From Morella rubra (taxonomy: Eukaryota > Streptophyta > Magnoliopsida > Fagales > Myricaceae): a DNA stretch of 64,000 bases. Below are positions 13,937-25,849 of this stretch, in pieces. Numbering within the stretch: the first letter of the stretch is position 1; each line of letters opens with the position of its first letter. The position numbers and the translations under genes were made by a program. The stretch is from assembly GCA_003952965.2 (NCBI GenBank), contig CM025852.1, positions 25,337,457 through 25,401,456 on the forward strand, given 5' to 3'. The notes beneath the pieces were generated by a model. That model was not told where the DNA came from, did no database searches, and worked only from the letters and a program-made list of their open reading frames with translations.

Positions 13937-16900
13937 TCAAGATGCAGGAGCATATTCTTGAATGGCTGTTGCCAGCTTATTTCGATCCTCCTCTGTTTTA
14001 GTCCGAATTAAGAAGGTACGTGCCACAACATTATTGCTATTGCCACCATCATTTCCATCAACATCACCCTACAAAAATTCGATAGAAACTGAACACTTGG
14101 CAATGCAGGAAACAACTTACTACACAACCGCTAGAAGGAACCCTAATTTTCTCTTATTTATTGGAACAAGAAATAGGATTACAGAACAAATTCACACAGC
14201 AGGTTCCACCGTAGGATTTGTTAAGACTGAAAAGGATTGGTCCTTACAAAAATATTTGATCTATAATAAAGGAATCAACCAATCCAAATAGGGAACAGCC
14301 AGGAGATGGGGAAGAACTCCCAACCATGTTTATCCCGATCCTAGATTCCTAGGTGACAAATGCCGCCTAAAGCCTTCTATATCCACTTACTTTCTGCAGG
14401 AGAATCAAACTAGAAGGATCTAATAAAGTCTGACAATATATCCTGAGCTCCTCTAAGGCTGCTTTCTAGAAATTATTTCCTGTATGACAACCTCAGCTAA
14501 ATGAACTGATGATGAATTTTTCCCCCCTCACGTAATGTTGTTGGGTAAACTCTGATACTCTAGCCCTACTACCCCTGACATTGATATCCATTTTTTAAAT
14601 TAACTGAAAATTCAAAGACATATATACACAGTTTTATCAAGTTATTACCGAACTATGGAATATTGCAACAAGGGAATTCTTCTGTATGTTTGTCTTGATA
14701 CCAGGATACAGCAAAGCATTAAGCAGTAGTTTCCCGACCTACAAGAGGAAAGGTGACAGAAAGTTTAAAGACAATAACTGAAAGTTGCAATTGCTAGAGG
14801 AATAAATCAGCTGACAAGACAATGTCATGGACTACCTTTTAAAACACAAATACAACAACAATAATCAAACCATAATAACAAAGTTCTGAAGGAGGACAAA
14901 ATTGTTAAATCACAATAGAGAATTATATCTTGTGTATGCTTCACAAGGAGGAGATTTTTGAAAAATCTGAGTTCCTTTTCGCAATAACTTATGTGCAAGT
15001 TTTAATAATGAAATATATGCTCATTGAATAATGTCAAAAGAAATCACAAGTTTTGTAATCAAAATAACAATTTTTTTTCCGTATTCCTTCCTTTTTTCAG
15101 CCCCTGCTGCCACCCCCTGCAGGGGGGAGGGGGGGGTTGTGGAGGAAGGAACCCCATCAGAAGGAGAAGGGAAATTAAGAAAAGGATTCATACATTCTCA
15201 ACTTTTTGGAAGAAAATTTTCATTTTAGTTGTCTCTTCTCTCTCTGTAACAAACGCTTTGTGTCTATGCCTCCAATTTATAAATGAACACTCAGGTCTAA
15301 GACCAAAAAGTGTAAAGCTTGCGCTAATCCCCCCCCCCCCCCCCCCCCCCCCTCTCTCCTCCTCTCTCTTTCCTTTTTCAAAAAAAGAAAAACGAAAAGA
15401 CTACCCTCGAGCTCTTTCATCTTCAGCTAACATGTAGCTTCTGTACTTTGCTTCTATTCAATCGACACACTATAAGTGTTCACCATTGCGCTCTCACTTC
15501 TCAAATCCCATAAGAAAAAACTGACATATAGAAGAAGTCCTTTTTCAGAAAAATGGTTTGTGCCAAATCTAATATTTAGAACAAGATACTGTAAGCAAAC
15601 ATACATCATTTCTAACAATAATTGTTGGCTTGGATTCTCTTGTACCCTTGTCAACACCCTCTTTGCATTTAATGGAAAGTTGCCCCATGCCTTTTTCTTT
15701 CCATGCATCTTTATCTGCTCCGTCACTTGACTGGAAAATAGTCAAAAGTTAAGTTGGCACTAGGCAGATAACTAATTAAGGTCTAGACAGAAACCATATC
15801 ATAAGATAAGTTGGCACTATGCAGATAACAAACTATCAAATTCATCTACATTTAAACAGAATGCAATCCAGCAACTGAAACACATTACTGTTTATGATTG
15901 ATGCGCCCCTATCACCATAACTTTCTTTTCTGTCAGCAGCATTATCAAACTGATACGTGAGTGGACGTGGATAATATTTTCAACTCATTTAAATCACTGA
16001 ATCCAGTTTAAGGAGACAGATAAGGATTTAACCAGTATAACACCCTGTTGACTAAGGGAGAACATAATTCATGGTTGCCTCAACACGAGCCCCATATAAG
16101 ATTTCGGACAAGCTGCCAGGCCACTCTTACACAAGTTACAGCTTGTTCCATGCAACAAACATGTGTACTCATGCACAAATTGTATATTTACAAAGCAAGT
16201 AAGATACTGTTGGCACATAAGCAAGCGTGTGAAGACAGGTAAGTGTTGATAGACATGGTAGACTTCTAGATCATGACAAATATCACTAGCGATGACTGCA
16301 TATGAAAGGCTCTTTTTCTAAAAACTGAGTCAGTCCACCCTTTGACTCCACCGTGAAGTTCATGAACCTCGTTAAGGAATCAAAGCCATGAATCTTTACT
16401 GTTCCAGACTCTGCATTAGTCCAAGAACCATAGATCCAAACAGACATATCCACTTCAATTAATGGCATGAATATGCATATAGTTCTAGCCTAACATACAA
16501 AAGCAAGCTTCCATGCGTATGAAGTATGCACTATCTTGTTGCACAACTACTACTAAGGGAACATAAAACAAGGTGCATTGAGGTCTGCAGCCAAAAAAAT
16601 AAAACCATCTCAAATTACTAATTTGCACAGATTCAAATGGTAAGATCTATTTTTAGATAAGATTAGCATGCAGAAAGGAGATGGAAAACACATATAGGAA
16701 GCATGTTGCTCTTTCTTAAATGAAAATATGAGTGAACACCTTAGGACATAGTGAAACAAAGAAATCTACAGACGCTGTCTCAATTAGATGCTATCATACA
16801 ATCTTTTACAACTAAAGCCAATGGTCCTTAGACCAAGTGACATTGCCTCCCCCCTTAAGTGAGAGACAGAGGATGAGGTTAATGATCAAACCCCGTGTGG

Positions 16901-19900
16901 GCATGCAACTTGTGTTTTCACCTAGCAGGCAAAAGTGTTCCACAACTGAATACCTTCACATAAAGCTTGCACTTGACTTCATGAACTACAACTATACCCT
17001 TCTCTTCAGTCTTCTTTACAGATGGGCTGCTAGGCTGCTCCAATTCATTTTCTATAGAAAGAAGAAAATAATTGTGTGCATCAGAAAAAGAGAAAGAAGT
17101 CAACGAAGTAAACGAAGTAAACTTTCTCAAAACAATCCACCCCATCACATTGAAAGTTTACATAGGCAAATGAGTAGGGGACTATGACAAACTTTATGCA
17201 GTCTACATGATTGGACCACGAAGGTGAACCATCATAAGGTCACAAATGAAAGAACCAACGAAAATACAATGCTATTATAGAAAACCAAATTCATAAAGGA
17301 ACTTCTGCTTAAAAGAACATAAGAGTTGAACTAGTCATGGTACTTGATTCCTTTAGTTCCAAAGACACGGAACAAATCATCTTCTCACACTAACAAAGAA
17401 AATCTGAACACAGAAGACTCGGTGCTTTATGTATGGACTTCCAAATTGCACCAGGAAAAGAAAACCCAATAGAGTATTAATTCCTATTCAGTAAGCTGTA
17501 AATTTAAAAGATTACAGGAATACCAGCCTATGGTTTCTATCAACTGACCAAGCAATAAGATGAATTAACTATTACCCATCACTGGTTCCACTGACCTCAA
17601 AGCAACGAGAATTTTAAACAGTAATTGAGCAATTTTTTTTTCTTGATCTTTCCAATATTCTGCTTATTCTGCATTCATGATCAGAGCTTGTTCTACATGC
17701 TCTAAAGATGCATCAAGCCTGCAATTCTCTCCAAGATTCTAAAATTGATGCAGCTATTAAGAGCTAAGAAACGGAAGTTACAAAATCAACAAAAGAGAGA
17801 CACCATTAAAAGATTCAATTGCAAACAAAGGTGTCGTTTGTTTTCCCAATATTTTGGGCATGAAAATTTCCAACAAAACAAACACACTCCAACATTTTTA
17901 ACTTTTACACATACATACTTCACCTTTCACAAACCCCAATAAATTTCAATAAAGTAAAGATTCCCAAAATTTCGGGAATATTCTCCAAAATTTTGGCAAA
18001 CAAACGCCCCCAAAATTTCCCACCTTATCAAAAGTAAGACCAATACACATTTTTCAATCCCCTTCAAATAAGCATTTTGACAACTCAATGGGAAAATCCA
18101 TCCATCAATGAAATCACATAACAAGATGAACTGAAATAATACATATAAGATTGAAACAGAAATCTGATTCAAAGAAGCAGGTAGCAGTATAAATAAATAA
18201 GCAAAAAAGGCATGAAAACATCATGCTTGATCATTATGCTTAATGATGTATGGTAAAAATGATCTTTAAAGATTACTCTCTGCATCCCATAAAATTGTCC
18301 TCCATTTCGTCTTGGGATCTCCCATAATAGTGTCCATTAATAACTTTCCAAACTTACCATTTTACTTTACCCAAAAAAGTCCATGCCCATTTTCACTTGC
18401 ATTAACTGAGTTCAAATTCAGGACGAAGGGTTTAGAAACTTCTACCGATTTTATCCATAAAATGTACAAAATAATATGCCAGTCCATAAAAAATGAACAA
18501 AGGTAGTACTGGAACTTAAATTTAAAAGAAGAGTATAAATTAGAATGCCTCACCACCATCGGCATCATCTGAAGCATCACATTTTGCAGGAAGGGGACTT
18601 TGTGTAACAGTGAGTGAACTTTGACTCCCTGAAAAGAAAAAGTCAGATGTCAAATTCACTTCAACCTCCTCAAGTGACACGTCGGCTCTGGATTAAAAGG
18701 GAACAGCTGATAAAAATAATTACGGAAGTCAGTATTTAGAAGCATTTATCCAAGTTCTAATTGCTATTTCACCCAAAGAAATTGTTTATATTCTTCATCT
18801 AATGATCGATATGTCCATTACTACAGAGGTACGCGGTCTGAGGAACTCTTTGTGAAGATCTAATGACTAAGGACCATCAAAGGGAGACATGAGGTAGGTA
18901 TATAATATGTTACAGGTTCCGTGAAATTCCCAATTCCATGCTCATACAATCTGCTTCACCACAATAGTACCTTCTAGAACTTATAAAGAATTTTAACATT
19001 TACCATTCAACTAGATTTTTTATTTCTTGACTCTGTTCCAGTTACCATTTAGGAGTGAAGTGCATTAGAGCACCAAATTGAAGTTTAGCATCATAAAGCT
19101 GCAAATATGCATGTTGCTTCCATCAGAGATCAGAAAAACATCTGTTAAATTCAATATCATATTACCCCCAAAAAATATGGGCTTTTGAATGTTTGAAAAA
19201 ACTCCAGAGCTAAATGGATTCGCAAAGCTTGCAGCTGTTCCCGCTGGAGTAAACCCAAGGGTCTGAGTGTTTGAGAATACTCCAAAATTTGGTGAAGTTG
19301 CAAAGACTGTGTTTGTGCTTGCTGGAGTAGATCCAGCAATTTGACTGTTTGAAAATGCTCCGGAGCTCAATGAATTTGAGAATGTTGTGGTGGCGGCTGC
19401 TGGAGTAGATCCTGAGGTTTGACTATTTGAAAATACTCCAGAACTCAAAGGATTTGAAAAAGTTGTGGTTGTGCCAGCTGGAGAAGATCCAAGGGTTTGA
19501 CTGTTTGAAAACATTCCCGACCTTGATGAAGTTGCAAATTGTGTTCCTTTGGTCACCGAAGTAAGCCCCGAGGTTTGACTGCTGGAGAATGTTCCAGAAC
19601 TCCCAGATGTTGGAAAGCTTGTAGTTGCACCTAATGGAGCAAACCCAGTTTTCTCATGAGATGACTTTATTCCATTAGTCTTGGTTTCAGACACCATTTT
19701 ACTTCCAATGGTTTGAGATTCTACAGCAGATGAGCTACCCCCTTTCACTGCGTTTGCTTTGAGCCACTTAACAACATCACTGAACTTTTCCTGCAGAAAG
19801 AGAATTGAGAAGAATTTTCTTTCTTAGGTTGCAAACATTACAACCGAAGATGTGAAGGGAAAAAATTATGTATCCCATTACCCCCAGAATAATTTTTTCT

Positions 19901-22160
19901 GTGCACAGTGGTGCAATCGAAAGAAGACTGTAAAAGGATTCTAATTCTCGCCCAACTGTTCAAGTTCAAGAACCAAATCATGTATAAGATAAACATGGGT
20001 TTCAATCTCTTCATCTGAACTTCCCCTATAAAAAGTCAAAAATAGACAAAGCCTCAGGGCTACTTTTGCAATGTTCATAGTCTAAATTTAAATAAACTGC
20101 CCCCAGTGTACTATATTACATGTTCAATCTTGTCATAGTAGCGGTGCATATCATAAACAACCGAGTTGATACAAAGAAAATGATGGAGCAATCCGAGTCT
20201 GTGAAAAAGAAGGGGTATACCTGTCTTCAAATAAAATTACATGCAAGTATTAGAACGAATAAAAGCCATTCAAAGGGTTAGTCAACAAAGCCACTACCGT
20301 TGACAGAAATTATTGAGTTTCTATAAATATGTGAAACATGCATCCATGGACCGTCTTCAACAATCAAATGGACCAAAAGATATCATGAAAAGAAACGACA
20401 AGTCACCTTCCAAACAAATTAAAATTCAAAATTCATTTGTAATTACCATAATGTTTGAAGTATGAGCTAGGTAGTCCCGGACACCATCATCCCAAAGCTC
20501 ATCAGGGTGGTTCTTCAATTGTCCTTGCACCCAACTGTCCACAATAAACCAATCCAGCCTTAGGGGTAGGAAAAATATGAATCGATTTTGCAGGGTAAAC
20601 ACGATCAAGAAAAAATGAGCTGAATATTTACAACAACAAGAATTACCAAAAACTCAGAGAAATGACAGAACATCGAACCATTACAGAAACTTTACAACAT
20701 ACGAAGGCAAAAAAGGAAGTAATACAGAAGATGTGAAGGATGTATACTCTTAATGTTGTAGTGCATAATCAAAGTTGCAGAGCAACCACATGCAACATGA
20801 TGAATGACCTCGTCAAACTAGAGAAAAAAAGAAAAGAGAAGGAGACTGATGTAAGAATGGTGGACCTTGCAAATTGGGTATTGAGAGCTCTCACATGCTG
20901 CCAGGATGAGATAGCCCGTTGCATGTCCAATGGAGCAGTTTCTGTCCACTGCTGAGGTGGTTCTGCCCCATGAACATCAAAGGCAGATCCTGCCATTACT
21001 CTTTTATTACGGAACTGCAGCACATTAATATAAAGAAACCATAATAAGCCTTCAAACAGTCCCTCACTTGAACCAAAAAGAAAAAAAACACAATTGGTAC
21101 ATACAAATAAGTAAGACCAAAACAAACAAATCCACACGGGAAAAACTAATAATCATAGCAATTATAAGAATAATAAACTTTTTCCCTCTTCTGTTCATGG
21201 AAGATCTAACAATACAAAAAAGGCAAATTTCAAAACGCAATGAATATTGCCATTGTAGTTTTTAGGAAAATATCAGCTACATCATCCTCATAACACCAAA
21301 GTTATCATCATGGACAGCATAAAGCGGAAGGGCACAGTCGATGTACAGGTTGTTCTATCAAGTGATTCAAAAGCTATACACAATCGGCAAATGAGAACAC
21401 ATCAGAATTTCTACTATCTGCTGCTAAAACCAATTTCTCACATCCACTAAACGTTCTATACAACACATCAGAGCTTAATCCAATTTCAAGTAAATGAAAA
21501 ATGAACCACTTCTTTGAGGTCGGGATTGATTGTAGCTCAAGCACTTTAACTTCATAATGTTAATCTTCATCTCTCTTCTTCTCTCAGTGTCTCAGTCTTA
21601 CTCAATACACCCCCCCCCCCACCAAAAAAAAAAAAAAGTAGCACACTAGGTTTAATATTCTACATTTGAGCCCGAAATTTACTAACGAAAAGTCATCAAA
21701 TATATTAACATTTCAGATGCTCCCACAACTATAAATAAACCCAATTACCCCTACTTCAAAGCATGAAGAGGATAGAGATTCTTCTAAAAATTCTGCCCAA
21801 CCTTCATCTCCAAGCTATCTACGAAATGCTCTACTTGTTTGCTACCAAAAAAAAATAATAAAAATCAAAACACTTGAAATGTTAACGTTTGATAGGGTTC
21901 GATTATTTACTCGTCACTAAACCATTCAAACCTGATAATTTGGATCACCTGCACAGAGATTTTTATACTACCCTACACCAATAACTTGATAAAAAAGGAA
22001 AAACTCAAAACTTAAGCGTATTTTTACCCCAGTAATCAAATTAGGTGTTTCTAGAGTAAGGAACCAGGGGAGAAGGAAAAAGAAAAGTACGGATACTCAC
22101 GGCCGTGTCGTTCGTGTCGGGATACGAGTCGGATATGCCGAAACGTTTCGTTCCTTTCAT
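13937..22160 (-). CDS. NUP50-like nucleoporin with C-terminal Ran-binding domain
   Basis: Nine exons on the minus strand: 22160-22101, 21014-20866, 20534-20447, 19790-19166, 18628-18554, 17051-16954, 15730-15605, 14738-14649, 14068-13937. Every boundary is GT-AG, the phases agree, and the sum is 1,443 nt (480 aa plus stop). The protein starts MKGTKRFGISDSYPDTNDTA and has a conserved helical region to about residue 115. Residues about 140-305 (exon 4) form a Ser/Thr/Phe-rich repeat region. From about residue 345 to the end lies a RanBD1 (PH-like) domain, recognisable by GQLSIKCKEGV, KLLLNALLYPGI and ARTFLIRTKTEEDRNKLATA. Plant NUP50-type proteins sit at the nuclear basket and bind Ran and importins; that role is inferred from the family. 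Intron 5 carries a MITE-like insertion and intron 7 a 24-base C run. The exact Arabidopsis counterpart is unsure, so no symbol is given. Confidence 0.88.
15329..15352 (+). repeat. Poly-C run of 24 bases
   Basis: An uninterrupted C run (G on the coding strand) within intron 7 of the NUP50-like gene, followed by a CT-rich stretch. Length is likely to vary between individuals and is hard to sequence exactly. Confidence 0.8.
17830..18010 (-). mobile_element. MITE-like element, copy A, in intron 5 of the NUP50-like gene
   Basis: An element of about 180 bp with imperfect terminal inverted repeats. One end reads GTGTCGTTTGTTTTCCC and the other, reverse complemented, reads GGGGCGTTTGTTTGCC, both leading into AAAATTTTGG-like sequence. 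Its reverse complement aligns along its length with the segments at 58170-58335 and 58719-58887, sharing the internal words TTTATTGAAATTT, GTGTATGTGT-like and TTTGTTGGAAATTTT-like. It has no coding capacity. No clear target duplication was found, so the exact ends are approximate. Confidence 0.6.
19170..19645 (-). repeat. 78-bp tandem coding repeat (26 residues per unit) in exon 4 of the NUP50-like gene
   Basis: Six consecutive units of 25-26 residues follow the pattern xTPAGTTTTFSNPLSSGVFSN followed by SQTSG-like. Representative ends are SGTFSSSQTSG, SGMFSNSQTLG, SGVFSNSQTSG, SGAFSNSQIAG, FGVFSNTQTLG and SGVFSNIQKP. The DNA of the units is also similar, so the array probably grew by slippage or unequal exchange. 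FG dipeptides are nearly absent; the hydrophobic residues sit in GxFSN instead. Confidence 0.85.
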
Positions 22161-23040
22161 GGTTGTTAATAAGGTTCTTCGAAAAGCGAAAATGGAAAAA
22201 GGGTAGATTTTAGGGTTTCTTTTCGAGAATTTTGCTTTTCGCTTCAGAACAGTTCAGTGTTAAAAGGGAAGAGGCTTTTTTTTTCGTATTTTTCATTTCG
22301 TTGTTCTGAGTTGGGGGATTTGACCCGTCCGATCAGGTAGGGAACGAAACTTTCAATTTGGGACGTTGGATGGAGTATTGTCAGGCGGGTCGACTGTGAA
22401 GGTCCACATGGACCACGTGCTGTTAGAGTTGTATCATTTTGGGTGCCCATTGCTGTTAGGGCCCACCACCATTACCAAAATCATCAATGTGGGCCATTTT
22501 CCGGAAAGGACCCGGGCTGGGCCGATAACCAAAATGAACAATCCTTTTGCTCAAACGATTGCAGTTTGGATAGGTACGAAAGCCAGAGTTTGTCAAAAAA
22601 CGACAGTCGTGATTGTCAAACGGTTAAAAACGACAACCATCACTACAAATAGGTTAAAATTGGCAGTCACTACACTAGAAAATGAAGAATGCCCTTTCGA
22701 TTGTAAGCCGACTCCGAAGGCAGCCTGGGCCTACGCAAACTCATATGATTATTTTGCAGGGATAGGAAGGATTCTGTCCCTCTTTCTTTGTCTAAATTCA
22801 TGATTTTGAAGGTTTTGTTCATCGTGGTTGAAGAAAAAATTCAGCCAATTCCACCACTTAAATCAATCAATTTTTGTAACATTTCCAGTGGGAAATTAAT
22901 TATTTTCACCAGATAAATTTACATCACAAATTGCTAACATTCCTCACTCCTCCCTCTTCTCTGTGCCTTTTGTGCCGACCCAACTCAACAAACGAGCAGA
23001 AAAGGGGGGAAAAAAAATGAAAGGGTAAACAACTAGTTTG
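22161..23040. other. Intergenic region between the NUP50-like gene and the UTR2-like gene
   Basis: It contains the presumed leader and promoter of the NUP50-like gene (just above 22160, with no clear TATA box) and the region downstream of the UTR2-like stop codon. Around 22595-22700 there are repeated motifs of the form CGACAGTC / CGACAACC / GGCAGTCACTACAC, possibly a transposon remnant. A G-box-like CCACGTGC occurs near 22412. The open plus-strand frame at 22366-22803 has no family similarity. Confidence 0.5.
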
Positions 23041-23044
23041 ATCT

Positions 23045-25715
23045 TCAAACTAACGGCCTTTTCTCTTCCTCTACACCATCTGCATTCTCTACCAGACTCC
23101 TATCCACTTCAATGGTTGGTGCCACTGCACTTTTACGTGGCTGCTGTTTGTTTACAGGCAACATCTTCAGAATGATTCCCATGGCTATGAGCAACAGTCC
23201 TGTCGCATGCTGCTCAGTTAAGGGCTTTGTAAATATCATGTATGATAGCAGCAGAGTTACTGCCTTTCTAGCAGTTGTCACCTGCACGCCAGCATCAATC
23301 CATACCCCAATAGTTAATTCCAGGGAAAGATCGCCTATGAGATTCTACAGTCTATGAAAACCTGATACGTCCTCAGTACAGTAAACAACAGGGACAGTCA
23401 TCCAGATCCCACAAAAACACACAATATGCATAGCTCAAGTCCTGCTCTTAAGAATGCAAACATGGAATATCTGTTGAAACGCAGTCTGGAAGAGAAATAT
23501 ATATTTACCATGGCAGTGGTGGCAGCCCCGAAAATGGCAATGAGAGATAAAACAGACACTTGCCCGATGTATGTGGCCATGGCTTCAAAAACTAACACCC
23601 CATACACGTAAGGATGCTGCAATTCATTCAAACAACCATTACTTCTTCAAAAAGCCAAAAAAAAAAAAAAAAAACAAAGGAGACTGAGGAAACAGAAAAG
23701 GCCACAACTGATCTGGTTATTAAATATGAGCAGTAAAGAAGAATATAGGGAGGTAGCAATCAGAAATCAAAGCCTAATAAATTCCTAATCTAAAATTACA
23801 AAATACCCCCCATTGACTTAGTTGTTAGGTTCAGTATTCAATAAACTGGACAGCTACCTACTCGCTCATTTGTCCAAGAAAAATCTTTTTTCCAGGGGAC
23901 GTAGGGGCACGTTTATGTTTAACTTTAGACTCCAAAAGCATCCCAATTGTTCCTTGAGATTAGAAAGGGAAAATAATAAGAGAGAAGGTACGCATTTTCT
24001 TACTTCCGAGCAAGAATTCCAAGCCCTAACTAGCTCTCCTGTTAGGATCATGGGTGGAACCAAGAAAGGCAACCCAACAACTGTTGAACAGAATAGCATC
24101 TCCGTCTGTCAGTAGAAAAAAACACACTCCTAATTAACAACAATAATTGTTCTTCTTTTGAATCCCTACTTAACAACAACACACTCCCAAGGTTCAATGA
24201 CTCACCTGTGTGGTATCAGGATTCATGGTAAAAATTGCTTCTTGGAAATTTCCCAGAAAGGCATCCATGACTAGAGCACCCATTATCATTACAACACCAA
24301 TTATGCTAAAATTAGGAGATGTATTGGCATCTGCTAAGGTGAAAAGGATCAGGCCAATTACTAGAAGCATAGCAGAGATGTACTCATGAATTGGATATTT
24401 CCTTCTCAACCCAGGAATGAAGGCACCCATTATCATAACAGGAAGGACCTGAATTCTCATAATCGCAGAAAACATATGTTAGAAAAACACATTGGAACCT
24501 AGATTAGATAGACATATCCAAATTGTACCTCAATGATCAATCAAAAAACATTCAACACTGTAAAAATCTCAAAACTTCGTCATTCTGATTTTCAAGAATT
24601 ATAGCAAAAATGAAGTTGATCAACAACAAATCCAGAAGCAAATAGCGGTCAGCGTTGATCTTACAGAAGGTAATGATTAAAACACGCAGATGTCTTTTCT
24701 TTTACCTTCGTGGATTTGAACATGATCTGCGCCGGGTAGTTCAGAAATGCCAAGGACCCCTTTGTTAACCCATGAGAACCCATAAGAACAGCAGAGAGTT
24801 TCACATATGTCCTCCAAGGGTTCACCATCTGCTTGGGGGTGAATCCTTGCAAGTAAATGAGTATGAGGTAGACAAATCCTTGCACAAAGGTGAAATACCA
24901 ACCGTAGCTGCAAACTGAGACAGTAAGTAATATACACAGTGATAGAATTGACACGATGATCAAATTGAAGTAGAGCACAAACTGAAATTTGCAGTGACAG
25001 TAAACCGGATTACCTGAATTGGAGCCGATTATACACAAGTTCCTGGGATCAACCGAAATAGCATGTCAATGCTCAGACGAGAAAGAAAATAGAAAATGCA
25101 AAATATCTGCTATTTACCCTCTCCGCAAAATTTGTGTCACAAAAATGAATTTGAGAAATTACGCAGAAAGCTAAAGTACAGAAGCCTTCTATGTCTGTTT
25201 GGTTGCAGAGGAATCGAGGGAAAAAAGAAAGGAAAGAGATTTTTGATTTTTTAGTCCACGTCAGTTCGAATCCAAGCATTCAAAAACCACTAAACCACCA
25301 CTCGCATACACAGATTATTATCCATTAAAATCCAAAACAACATGAAAAAATAAATCTTTTCTTTTCCCACGTATTCCCAGCAACCAAACAGAGGGTCCAA
25401 AAAATATCAAACACGAGCAAGACAAAAACACCCATCAAGGAAACCTACCAATTACCAAAACGAGAAATACCCATCAAAATCAAATCCTGAGGACCACAAA
25501 TCCACAAAAAACCAGAGCGAAGAACGAAATTTTTTGAGACAAAACGAAAGATTTTTCACCCCCAAAGAAGTCAACTAAGAAGAACGAACCTCGCAAATGC
25601 CATTAACGAGATAGCCAAAGAAGAACCCAGAGGAGCAAATGAGGAATTGGTGCCATATAGGCCGATCGGAGAGAGAAATCCAAAATAGGGACCTGGCTTG
25701 CTCTTCGTTCTTCAT
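23045..25715 (-). CDS. UTR2: UDP-galactose/UDP-glucose transporter, UTR2 type
   Basis: Seven exons on the minus strand: 25715-25590, 25042-25014, 24907-24706, 24448-24206, 24105-24004, 23616-23509, 23281-23045. They sum to 1,047 nt (348 aa plus stop) with consistent phases. The protein starts [19 protein letters not shown] and is a multi-pass nucleotide-sugar antiporter. Hydrophobic helices run almost throughout, with conserved stretches such as [45 protein letters not shown] and [20 protein letters not shown]. The tail is charged and ends EEEKRPLV. The family imports UDP-galactose or UDP-glucose into the ER or Golgi lumen in exchange for UMP. The length fits plant UTR proteins. Choosing UTR2 over its close paralogues is supported by the nearby DTX48/49/50-type MATE gene but is not certain. 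Confidence 0.9.
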
Positions 25716-25766
25716 GTTCTTTCCTCCTCGAACACCGACCGCCAATCCTTTCCACTAACAGAAGCG

Positions 25767-25826
25767 AACGCTGATATAAGCGAAACCAGAGAGAGGAGGC
25801 CGAGCGGAATTGCTTATATCAGCGTT
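25767..25826. promoter_or_regulatory. Perfect 15-bp inverted repeat in the UTR2-like leader/promoter
   Basis: AACGCTGATATAAGC at 25767-25781 and its exact reverse complement GCTTATATCAGCGTT at 25812-25826 are separated by 30 bases. They sit 50-110 bp upstream of the ATG and next to a TATA box at 25836-25842. If transcribed, they could form a leader hairpin. Function is unknown. Confidence 0.7.
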
Positions 25827-25835
25827 GCATGGCGC

Positions 25836-25842
25836 TTTATAT
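25836..25842 (-). promoter_or_regulatory. TATA box for the UTR2-like gene
   Basis: The minus strand reads CATATAAAGCGCC about 120 bp upstream of the start codon. A transcription start near 25810 would follow from normal spacing. Confidence 0.5.
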
Positions 25843-25849
25843 GAAAAAT

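Noticed and set aside
22366-22803. 145-residue open frame on the plus strand between two genes
   Set aside because: No family similarity, no promoter or splice context, and it runs over repeated motifs.
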